Source of the DNA: Candidatus Gottesmanbacteria bacterium
GTDB taxonomy: Bacteria > Patescibacteriota > Microgenomatia > UBA10105 > UBA927
NCBI GenBank assembly: GCA_903821745.1
Contig: CAIJMI010000001.1
Location: 1-36,407, forward strand
Direction: 5' to 3'
Length of the DNA stretch: 36,407 bases
Program-made: the position numbers and the translations under genes
Part shown: piece after piece, positions 28,409-36,407 of the stretch
How positions within the stretch are numbered: position 1 is the first letter of the stretch
Layout: each line of letters starts with the position of its first letter
The notes under the pieces: generated by a model
The model's database searches: none
Told to the model about the DNA's origin: nothing
What the model saw: the letters and a program-made list of their open reading frames with translations, nothing else

Positions 28409-31400
28409 CCACTCCCTAACAAGATAAGGACCAAGAAGGTTAAAACAGTATTGGCAAAAACAATTATGGGGAGAGCTATGTCGGGAAACGAAGCAAAAAA
28501 AGCTGAACGTATTGGTGCAATATTTGATTTTCTGAGCTTCATATACTGATATACGGCCAACGTGATCATAGAAACGGTTGGGAGAGCAAATGTAATAAGA
28601 TCAGGAATGTCCCAAACTCCTTTTGCGATAGAGAAGACATATTCGATATATCCATAAATGGCGGTAAGAGCAATCGTCGACACAATATTGGTTCCCCATT
28701 TTCCAACTGAAGACTTGATACTGTCAAACAAATTAATAAAAACAAACATCCCAGCCATAGAAAATAAATCTCGGAATTGTCCTACTATCATGTTCGCGAT
28801 AGTCGTTCCAAGAAAAGATTTCAAAGCCCAATATGGAGCAATGTGGGTATGTATTGTGCCATCTATCATTAACTTGGTTTCCAACAGTAAACTAAATTGG
28901 ACTATGGACCCAAAGAGAAAAAGTGGCCCACATACCCATAAAAGTATTCCGTACAACAAATTGTGTAAAGGATTTTGAAGTCTTGAATCAGGGTATTGTT
29001 TGAGAATTGCATCACCAGTAATAGCCTGTTTTTGGATAAGAAGTGTGTATCCTCCCTTAATTGGAATTGTAATCTCGGTTTGTTGTTTGAGTATTCCTGT
29101 TTTTATGATGATGCCTTCAGGATTTTGTATGCTATATGGCAACCCATACAGATTTTCTTCCTGGGTTATAGCAGGGGTATTGAACACTCGGACAAGATCT
29201 TTTACATTAAGCACAACTCCGTCCAGTTGTATAAATGCAATATATTGCCGTATCTGTTGGCGGAATGTTAAAAACCTAAAGGCAATGGTATTTTTCATTT
29301 GCTTCCAAGCATTAAATGCTTGGAAAATATATTTACTTTGTAAAGCTATACCAGCAAAAGCCAATACCACTCCCATTACTGTGGCTATCATAGCGACGAA
29401 TGGATTCTTGAGAAGCGCAGGATTGATGGCTACCAATTCAGAAGCAAGTGCGGAAACGAATGCGGGACTTCGCAGGGTCGCTATAGTAGGCGGAGAAAGG
29501 TCAGAATGTACAGCGATATAGTTTCCCACAATGTTTTGTACTTCCGTTTCTAGGGCAACCTGTGAAGCGAACTTCTGTCCTACCAGTTGAGGTTGCACAA
29601 AAGCAATGATTGTAGGTTGGAGTTGTTGGATTTGTAATTCTGATTGATCTATAGTGGCGCCTGCGAACTTGGAGACTGCAAAGGTTTGTTGCGTCTGATT
29701 TTGACTCGTTGGAAGAATATTTTCAATCCGTTCTTTCTCGTTACTCCCACGATTAGCCTGTGGACTCTTCAATAAATTCTTCACCCGCTCAACCTGTTGC
29801 TGAAGCCAGATTTTTTGTGTCGTGAACCGTTCTATAATGGAAAATGTATCACGATCATAAAACCATCTGTCCGATTGATACCATCCGTTAATCTGTCCCT
29901 CACTCATCCATCGAATAAACGCCCCATCACCGAATTGACGATCATACAATGTTTGGAATCCTTCAAAGAACACATTCGCATGCTGTTGCGGCAATCCTAT
30001 TCCGTCTTTCCCGACAAAAACCCCGCGGAGTCCCGTCCCAATAAATGATTGCCAAACCGTCTGTTCATCTACCCCTGCCTGAAGAAGCGCATCGCGGGCC
30101 ATCGTATACCGCTGTGCGACGTTCCAATACGACAATTTGTGCTTAGTATGTAACGTATGACTCAGGGCCAATCCTTCGGTCACCGCCTCTACAAATGTTG
30201 TCTGAGGTTGTCTATTGGATGACGACACCAAGACGCCGTTTATGACAACTGTTTGGAAGTTTATCTGTGAAACATGGGTAAGTTCATGAATCATTGTCCT
30301 CTGGAAGGCCGCCAGGTCCTCATAAGGACTCATAAAGATAAATAGACCGCGGCTTGTCCTGTTAAATCTGCCCATAAGTTCCCATTCAAATACATCTCGG
30401 TTCAAGATATGGTCTGTCTTTGTAAACGGCAGGATGACGGATTGGTCTGAACGGTCAATCGCCCATCCGGTCTTTTCCTGTATCCAAGCATCATTTGCGG
30501 CGACGCTTTGTCGGAAAAATTCCCGATAGTTATCAAGATTTCCGAACCGATTTTGAACATTCCGGAGCGAATTCAAGATGCTTGCACTTGCGAACAGAAG
30601 TTGGTCATCTGAGATCTTGTTTGAATCCGCCGTCCCCAACCGTGCATGGATCGCCTGGACAACCTCAAGCTGGGATAACGTCAAACTGGAATTAACCCGT
30701 ATGTATCCCACGTTCCGTGGTTCCGAACTGATCGTACCTGCAGGCAACGTGGTTAATATGCTCCGAAAATAGGAAGCGAGTGCTTTTGCACGACCCAATT
30801 CTGCCTCTCTCTCGGAAACAGTCGGTTCGTATAAAAGATAGAATCTCGCAATATCATCCGAAGCTATCTTTGCTGCCCATGACCGGAACAACGGCAAATT
30901 TCTGTATTGATATACAACACTAATCACACCTAATCGGATATTTGCAATCGTATCTGTCAATCCTTCCGGCAGACGACTGTTCCTTGTGCGTTCTGTACGA
31001 TCAAGCCTATCTCTGGTGATACGGTCAAGTAGTGTCTGGCTTATGCCAACGGCCGTATCGGAAGTGTTCTTGATCAACCAAGATCGGAAGAGATTGAGTG
31101 TCTGTAACTTTCCCATCTGGAAATAGAGAATAACGGTGTTCAGACCATCTTTTACTACCGAAAACTTTGGAAAAAATGAAAGATTATCTAAATTAATCTT
31201 TAAAAACCCATTCAAACCATTTCGTACTGTATCAAAAGCGTTCTTTACGACAGGCATGGCTTGTTCTATCTTTGGTCCCAGCCAGGCAGCCAGCTGTGGA
31301 AGTCCGGGTAAGGAAGCATAGAGCATACCGCTCGGAGCTGGTTGTTTTTGTGCCCCCTTGGCTTGCGCTGCAGCAACAGCCGCACGGAGTGCGCTGTCTA

Positions 31401-34400
31401 TGGCAGCCTGGAGGGGTGGACTGAGATCTCCCTGGTATCCCCGGTCACGGAGTTCTATGAAAACGAGATCCTGCAGCGTGGCCATCTCCCCTTGTTCAAA
31501 ATACCGGGGCATAAGTCTCTGCAGTTCTATGACAATTGCCGGAATTTGTTCTGTGGGGGTGATGGTTTGTCTTTCTTCTGTAGGACCTAACTCTGTTTTG
31601 TTTGTGGCATCTAACCAGGGTCCGTTAATAGTCCACGTGGGCATGCCAAAACTGTACATAAGTTGATAATCTGTAGCATACGTTCCCGGAATCTGACGGA
31701 GTGTGTGCACGACGATATCAGATGGATTGATATATTTCGTCAGATTTTGATGATATTGCTTGAGATAGTCTCCTTTATAAGTATCCAACACAAAAAGGAT
31801 ATCTGCCACGTTTGAAAGATACACGATATTCGTTGAGGTTGTGTATTGAGGAAGTTTCTGAATCTCTGAAAGAATAACAGGATCGGACAAATCGGCATAC
31901 AGCATCGCCATTTTCCCCTGTAATGCAAAATTACGAAGCATCGTGTAATGTTTCTGTATGGCAGCGGTGACATTTATCGTCCTGTTTTCGTTATTATAAA
32001 AAACGTCTGGTGTTTTATTGTAGTGATCGTTTTCATAAGAATTTGCCATTTGTTTTATTAAAATAAGCAATCGATCTTGTGAAATAGACTGAAATTTTTC
32101 CTTCAAAATACTGTTTTCTTCTGATTGCACTACCTCTGTGAATATTTTTTGAGCAAGATCTGTTCTATATATGTTAAAAAGTGCACGCTGCATATCCTCA
32201 AACGTCGGATACATTTGCAACCCACGAACAAACATCTTACCCAAAAGAATAACTTCGGGATTAATGTCTGTTACGATAATTCCCTTGGGTGATTCCCCCT
32301 GAGAATACAGATCAAGAAGCGAAAAGATGCTCCCAACTGTCGGTCCAACGAGATATCCGTTAGGTATTTTTTTACTTCTGACGGAATCCACGAAGGAAGG
32401 AGGGGCCCATTCGTTGGTTACAAACGCCCCTGCAGTACCAGTGTCCTCGGCACTGAGAGACGGAGGCGATCCCTTGCCCTGTGATTGTAGCTCTGCGATC
32501 ATCTTTTCAAGATCGGTACCCACGGGTACCGGCTGTTGAACTTCTGAAGTTTGAGGTTGTTCATTCGCTTTTTTCTTTTGTTCCGACTTTCCACTCAAAC
32601 TATTTCGTACTGTATCAAAAGTATTCTTTACGACAGGCATGGCTTGTTCCAGCTTGGGTCCCAGCCATGCAGCCAGCTGTGGCAGTCCGGGTAAGGAAGC
32701 ATAGAGCATGCCGCTTGTAGCTGGTTTGACTTGGGATGTGGGAGATTTACCTTTGTATTGCGCAAGGAGTGCAGAGGTGACGGAAGTGATAAGATCGGTT
32801 GGCGGAGAAAGACCGGGGTGGAGCCTGGCATATTCCTCCTCTACCAGCTTTTGTACCAACTGTGGGGCTTCCTGTGAGGTGAAATCAACTTTCTCCAATA
32901 CTCCCTTGTAGTCAGACAATACTGCAGTTTGGAGTTGCTGGGTTGGATTTTGATTGAGTAATGAAACCGCTGGAGACTGGGTAGATGAATTCTTTGAAGG
33001 CAAAATATATGTTGTTAACGGTGAGAGTGTTGTTAAATCATTTTTATGCTCAATGATATCTGCAAGGCTTACAACATGACTATCTAACCAGGAATTTAAA
33101 TTTGTCCCCGTTGGATACCAGCCCGTACGACTAAATACGTCACTATTCACCCATCGTTTAAATAATTTCGCTTGTTCTGGTGTTCCAAATACATAAAGTA
33201 AATAATCAGGCGGAATAAATTTTTGATGCAAAATCGGGTCTTCCACTAAAATATCATCAAAACTGACATCTTCTGGGAGAATGACAAGCGCTGCATATCC
33301 ATGGAAAAAATCTCCTGCAGAAGCACCGATGCCACTCTTTTGGAATGTCCCCATCCAAATTGGTTCACCCTCAATGGTCCGATATCCAAAATCAAGAATT
33401 AAACGCAATCCATCTGCATATTCACGTGATGTGCCAAATGATCCGGTTATCGAGTGACCCATAACGTTATTTGCTCCTAGTATCTGTCTTGCTTCTTCAA
33501 TCATTGGGCTGTATTGGTCAGCTTCCATATATTCAACTAACAGTTGATATTCTGTCTTCTCTGCCCAATACGGCTCTCCTGTTGATGTATAGATAAGTGG
33601 CAGTGGATGCAACCGGCGTGATCTCTCTTCTCCACCATATCGGATCGTACTAGCAAGGCTTGGGTCTAAATGTGTATATTCCAGTCCACCAACTTTCATT
33701 TCAGTTAGATCAATTCGAGGATTCACATCTAATCGCAAAGTTGTCGGTGCATCCAGTGTATTTGGTTGGTTTCCAGCAACTTGATCAAACTGTTCCCCTA
33801 TCACATTCTTTCCTGTATTTACCCACCGGCGCACGGCGTTTGCAGTATTTGTAACTCCCACACTCACATATTCTGTCCATGAAGATGGTGTGACCTCAAG
33901 CAAATCAAGTGATGATTGCACAGCTTGCATGCCCTCAAGATCTGCCTGGTATGCTGCTCGGTCAGTAGTACTCAGTGATCCGTCTTGTAACGCTCGATTG
34001 ATGGAATCTATTGCTTTTTGTACTGCCCGTAGTGCGTCGTCTTTTTCTGCCTGTGTAGGTTTACTTTGCGCTTCCGCTACTTCAACATCGGCATTTAATC
34101 CGTCAAAAACCGGTTGATTGGCAAAATAATGATCCAGATATTGTTTTGCCTGAGTTATAGTAGTCAGTGCTGCGCTTCTATCCTCAAACATTTGATCTTG
34201 CGCTTTCGCAACTAAATTCATAACAAACTGAATCACAATGTTACAACTGGAACAGGTATTATCTTTATTTGCAAATGGACTCCGTGGAGCATTCAGTGAT
34301 GTGACATTCACCTTTGGATCAAATCGTGTAGCGGTTGGAATAAGCGCAACGAGATGCTGTTGTTTATCATTAATCTGAACCAGTTGTCCACCAAGTTGCG

Positions 34401-36396
34401 ATCGATACAACGTTCCTTTATCTACATCTCGATGGCCAATAATCCACTGACTATTTTCTGGTAATCCGAGATTTCGAAGTGTTCCCCGTATAGCAGTTGT
34501 TAACTGATTATCAAGCATCCGTGTATTATCTGTCCAAAGAAGACCGCTCTCCCCATTCGGTTCTACAGTAATTGCCGGATCACGCCTGTTAATCTGATTG
34601 TACCCAAGCACCTCATTTGGAACTGTATGACTTATAACAAATGACTGCTGTGCCGTTTTTCCAATTGCCAAAATGGGCAATGCGTCTTCAAACGCTGCCC
34701 ATTGGGCAACAAAATCTTTCCCGTAGGTCTTTTCCATCCATTTCCGAACTTTGTATCCCTCATTTGCATACTTTGTAAACGTTCCATTAATTTCATCATG
34801 ATTTCCTCTGATATAGTGGAAATTATCTGGAAATTCGGCTTTCAAATCCATAATCATTTTCATGATATTCAGATTTCGTGCCATCTCCGCATTCATTTTC
34901 TGATCATAATCTACATCCCATATGTGTGGCCAATTCGCGCTCACTTCTGAATGGACTGCATCACCAACAAGTACCACATTTATTTTTCCCTGACGAAGAA
35001 GTTCAAGTACAGTTACCCCACCTCGCTTCGCTTGGAGTACTTCCATCAAGAAATCCCGACGCGCATGCAAATCTGAAACAACGAGTGTTTCGACATCCGG
35101 TTGCAAGGTAACAATTCCTGAACCCTTTCGTAAAATAGCAGTTGCTGCTTTTAGTGATGGTAAATAGGTAGATCCCGATTCTACTTTACTGTTTGTCGCT
35201 AGTTGTTTCAAATTTATTAATAATGAATTTGTTGCAGGTGCGTTTGCTGCTGCAGGACTTTGTTGATTCACTGCAACGGGCGGTTGAACACGAGATTGTG
35301 GACGGGCGACAACAGTTCTTTTGTTATTTCTGGCGGCAAGAAATTGACGGATAGGAAGAAGATTGGCAAGAAGTGGGGTGATATCTACATACTCTTTATT
35401 AAAATCAACATAATCGGTATTTGGCTGAAGTTGGGATATTAGATTACGATATTCCAACGGTTTATTCGTCAATGCGCCACTGTTGATAATTTCACTATAC
35501 ACTCCATAACTATTAACACTCGTATCGGCAAAATAAATTCGATCGATCCATGTTCTTCCTTGATTGTCATACGCCATAACCCATTTGACAGGTCTCCCCT
35601 GCAACACACCTGGATATGTCTCAAGCGTTATGTCCCCAAGTAACGTATGTTTGCTAGTCTCAACCGTTTCAGGTGCAACATTAAAATTTGGTACAAATCC
35701 AACAAGTGCTTGTGAGCTGAAATTAAATTGACTGAATGTTTGCCCAAAATTCACACCCTTTCCAACTACAGAATAGGATCCGGGTGGATATTTTTGTATT
35801 TCTTTCAAGGCATCACGATCATTGTAAATCGTTTGCTCACTCATAAATGTATTGACGGATGGATCCAACGTCGAAATTTCAAACTTCAGCAAAAGTAAAC
35901 TTAAGTGAAAATCTTGGATGTATCGCATTTCATTGAAATACCGATTAATCGCTTCATGCGGTTTTGTCTCTTGAGTGTATGAAACACCACGACCTTTACT
36001 AAAACCGCCGCCTGCATAATATCCGGGGGTACTTCTCCATCCTCCATCACTATTTGACTTATATAATATCCGTGGAACGATCCTCCCATCTGATAATTTT
36101 GTATACATGACGGCTTCTAGATACCAAGGAGTCTGAATAACGGCAGAAAGATAGAACACAATGCCATCAATCGTTATCGCATCTTTCGGGAAAAATCTTA
36201 AATCAGCTAATAATTCTAGCGTTAATGCAGGTTGATTGGTTTGTGGTACAACTGGTGCAGTCTGTGTTTGATTCCCATGTTGTATGGCAAAGCGTACAAC
36301 GCGGACAAGATCATATGGAAGCAGTAAACCAAGTGTCAATGTACGAGAAACCATATATTTTCCGGTTTGCCAGACTTGCATCCAGAACGAAACCAA
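28405..36396 (-). CDS. Giant multidomain membrane-anchored protein (>=2663 aa); the frame stays open to the right window edge
   Basis: Single 8-kb ORF ending in TAG. Metallophosphoesterase-like motifs (VSDLHARRD...GDAVH...GNHDE...GHRD), TCSSC, Rossmann-like VGPTVGSIFSLLDLYSQG...IIVTDINPEVI, HELTHVSQ...FVEAVTEG metallopeptidase signature, multi-TM C-terminus. Start 36396 is TTG; upstream codons to the edge (AAG AAA CCA) have no stop. Confidence 0.88.
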   Translation of the reverse strand: MVSFWMQVWQTGKYMVSRTLTLGLLLPYDLVRVVRFAIQHGNQTQTAPVVPQTNQPALTLELLADLRFFPKDAITIDGIVFYLSAVIQTPWYLEAVMYTKLSDGRIVPRILYKSNSDGGWRSTPGYYAGGGFSKGRGVSYTQETKPHEAINRYFNEMRYIQDFHLSLLLLKFEISTLDPSVNTFMSEQTIYNDRDALKEIQKYPPGSYSVVGKGVNFGQTFSQFNFSSQALVGFVPNFNVAPETVETSKHTLLGDITLETYPGVLQGRPVKWVMAYDNQGRTWIDRIYFADTSVNSYGVYSEIINSGALTNKPLEYRNLISQLQPNTDYVDFNKEYVDITPLLANLLPIRQFLAARNNKRTVVARPQSRVQPPVAVNQQSPAAANAPATNSLLINLKQLATNSKVESGSTYLPSLKAATAILRKGSGIVTLQPDVETLVVSDLHARRDFLMEVLQAKRGGVTVLELLRQGKINVVLVGDAVHSEVSANWPHIWDVDYDQKMNAEMARNLNIMKMIMDLKAEFPDNFHYIRGNHDEINGTFTKYANEGYKVRKWMEKTYGKDFVAQWAAFEDALPILAIGKTAQQSFVISHTVPNEVLGYNQINRRDPAITVEPNGESGLLWTDNTRMLDNQLTTAIRGTLRNLGLPENSQWIIGHRDVDKGTLYRSQLGGQLVQINDKQQHLVALIPTATRFDPKVNVTSLNAPRSPFANKDNTCSSCNIVIQFVMNLVAKAQDQMFEDRSAALTTITQAKQYLDHYFANQPVFDGLNADVEVAEAQSKPTQAEKDDALRAVQKAIDSINRALQDGSLSTTDRAAYQADLEGMQAVQSSLDLLEVTPSSWTEYVSVGVTNTANAVRRWVNTGKNVIGEQFDQVAGNQPNTLDAPTTLRLDVNPRIDLTEMKVGGLEYTHLDPSLASTIRYGGEERSRRLHPLPLIYTSTGEPYWAEKTEYQLLVEYMEADQYSPMIEEARQILGANNVMGHSITGSFGTSREYADGLRLILDFGYRTIEGEPIWMGTFQKSGIGASAGDFFHGYAALVILPEDVSFDDILVEDPILHQKFIPPDYLLYVFGTPEQAKLFKRWVNSDVFSRTGWYPTGTNLNSWLDSHVVSLADIIEHKNDLTTLSPLTTYILPSKNSSTQSPAVSLLNQNPTQQLQTAVLSDYKGVLEKVDFTSQEAPQLVQKLVEEEYARLHPGLSPPTDLITSVTSALLAQYKGKSPTSQVKPATSGMLYASLPGLPQLAAWLGPKLEQAMPVVKNTFDTVRNSLSGKSEQKKKANEQPQTSEVQQPVPVGTDLEKMIAELQSQGKGSPPSLSAEDTGTAGAFVTNEWAPPSFVDSVRSKKIPNGYLVGPTVGSIFSLLDLYSQGESPKGIIVTDINPEVILLGKMFVRGLQMYPTFEDMQRALFNIYRTDLAQKIFTEVVQSEENSILKEKFQSISQDRLLILIKQMANSYENDHYNKTPDVFYNNENRTINVTAAIQKHYTMLRNFALQGKMAMLYADLSDPVILSEIQKLPQYTTSTNIVYLSNVADILFVLDTYKGDYLKQYHQNLTKYINPSDIVVHTLRQIPGTYATDYQLMYSFGMPTWTINGPWLDATNKTELGPTEERQTITPTEQIPAIVIELQRLMPRYFEQGEMATLQDLVFIELRDRGYQGDLSPPLQAAIDSALRAAVAAAQAKGAQKQPAPSGMLYASLPGLPQLAAWLGPKIEQAMPVVKNAFDTVRNGLNGFLKINLDNLSFFPKFSVVKDGLNTVILYFQMGKLQTLNLFRSWLIKNTSDTAVGISQTLLDRITRDRLDRTERTRNSRLPEGLTDTIANIRLGVISVVYQYRNLPLFRSWAAKIASDDIARFYLLYEPTVSEREAELGRAKALASYFRSILTTLPAGTISSEPRNVGYIRVNSSLTLSQLEVVQAIHARLGTADSNKISDDQLLFASASILNSLRNVQNRFGNLDNYREFFRQSVAANDAWIQEKTGWAIDRSDQSVILPFTKTDHILNRDVFEWELMGRFNRTSRGLFIFMSPYEDLAAFQRTMIHELTHVSQINFQTVVINGVLVSSSNRQPQTTFVEAVTEGLALSHTLHTKHKLSYWNVAQRYTMARDALLQAGVDEQTVWQSFIGTGLRGVFVGKDGIGLPQQHANVFFEGFQTLYDRQFGDGAFIRWMSEGQINGWYQSDRWFYDRDTFSIIERFTTQKIWLQQQVERVKNLLKSPQANRGSNEKERIENILPTSQNQTQQTFAVSKFAGATIDQSELQIQQLQPTIIAFVQPQLVGQKFASQVALETEVQNIVGNYIAVHSDLSPPTIATLRSPAFVSALASELVAINPALLKNPFVAMIATVMGVVLAFAGIALQSKYIFQAFNAWKQMKNTIAFRFLTFRQQIRQYIAFIQLDGVVLNVKDLVRVFNTPAITQEENLYGLPYSIQNPEGIIIKTGILKQQTEITIPIKGGYTLLIQKQAITGDAILKQYPDSRLQNPLHNLLYGILLWVCGPLFLFGSIVQFSLLLETKLMIDGTIHTHIAPYWALKSFLGTTIANMIVGQFRDLFSMAGMFVFINLFDSIKSSVGKWGTNIVSTIALTAIYGYIEYVFSIAKGVWDIPDLITFALPTVSMITLAVYQYMKLRKSNIAPIRSAFFASFPDIALPIIVFANTVLTFLVLILLGSG
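31212..31343 (-). repeat. Copy of a ~132-bp intragenic direct repeat
   Basis: ~92% identical by manual alignment (11 differences) to 32595-32726; encodes SGMLYASLPGLPQLAAWLGPKIEQAMPVVKNAFDTVRNGL. Confidence 0.9.
32595..32726 (-). repeat. Copy of a ~132-bp intragenic direct repeat
   Basis: Offset 1383 bp (461 codons) from 31212-31343; encodes SGMLYASLPGLPQLAAWLGPKLEQAMPVVKNTFDTVRNSL. Confidence 0.9.
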
Positions 36397-36407
36397 TGGT
36401 TTCTTCC

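Noticed and set aside
1-36407. CRISPR array, tRNA, rRNA or transposase/integron
   Set aside because: No regularly spaced short repeats, no tRNA-like cloverleaf noticed by eye, and no transposase or integrase motifs in the ORF translations. No covariance-model search was possible.

Overview
The 36.4-kb window looks like a gene-dense segment of a Candidate Phyla Radiation genome, probably Microgenomates-like. That placement is inferred from protein style; no rRNA or other marker gene is present. From left to right it contains: (1) the 3' part of a collagen-like, VGIGT-repeat surface/tail-fibre-like protein; (2) a GNAT acetyltransferase broken by two in-frame TAG codons; (3) three type IV pilin-like genes with Cys-rich C-termini; (4) a ~23-kb surface-glycan locus with O-antigen-ligase/Wzy-like proteins, GT-C/GT39 membrane glycosyltransferases, GT2 enzymes, two DegT/WecE aminotransferases, a NeuD/PglD-like acyltransferase and three SAM methyltransferases, arranged in strand-alternating cassettes; (5) a small secreted/anchored module ending in an O-antigen ligase; (6) a giant >=2663-aa membrane-anchored protein with metallophosphoesterase-like, Rossmann-like and HExxH metallopeptidase-like segments, reading into the right edge of the window. 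The main observations are: the architecture, internal repeats and compositional mosaicism of the giant protein; a GT39 gene split exactly at a T8 slippery tract, where one extra T restores homology to an intact paralogue in the same window; near-leaderless divergent promoters; a GT-C enzyme fused to an NPCBM-like domain; a 52-aa membrane microprotein missing from the ORF track; and decaying coding remnants. No tRNA, rRNA, CRISPR or transposase was seen.
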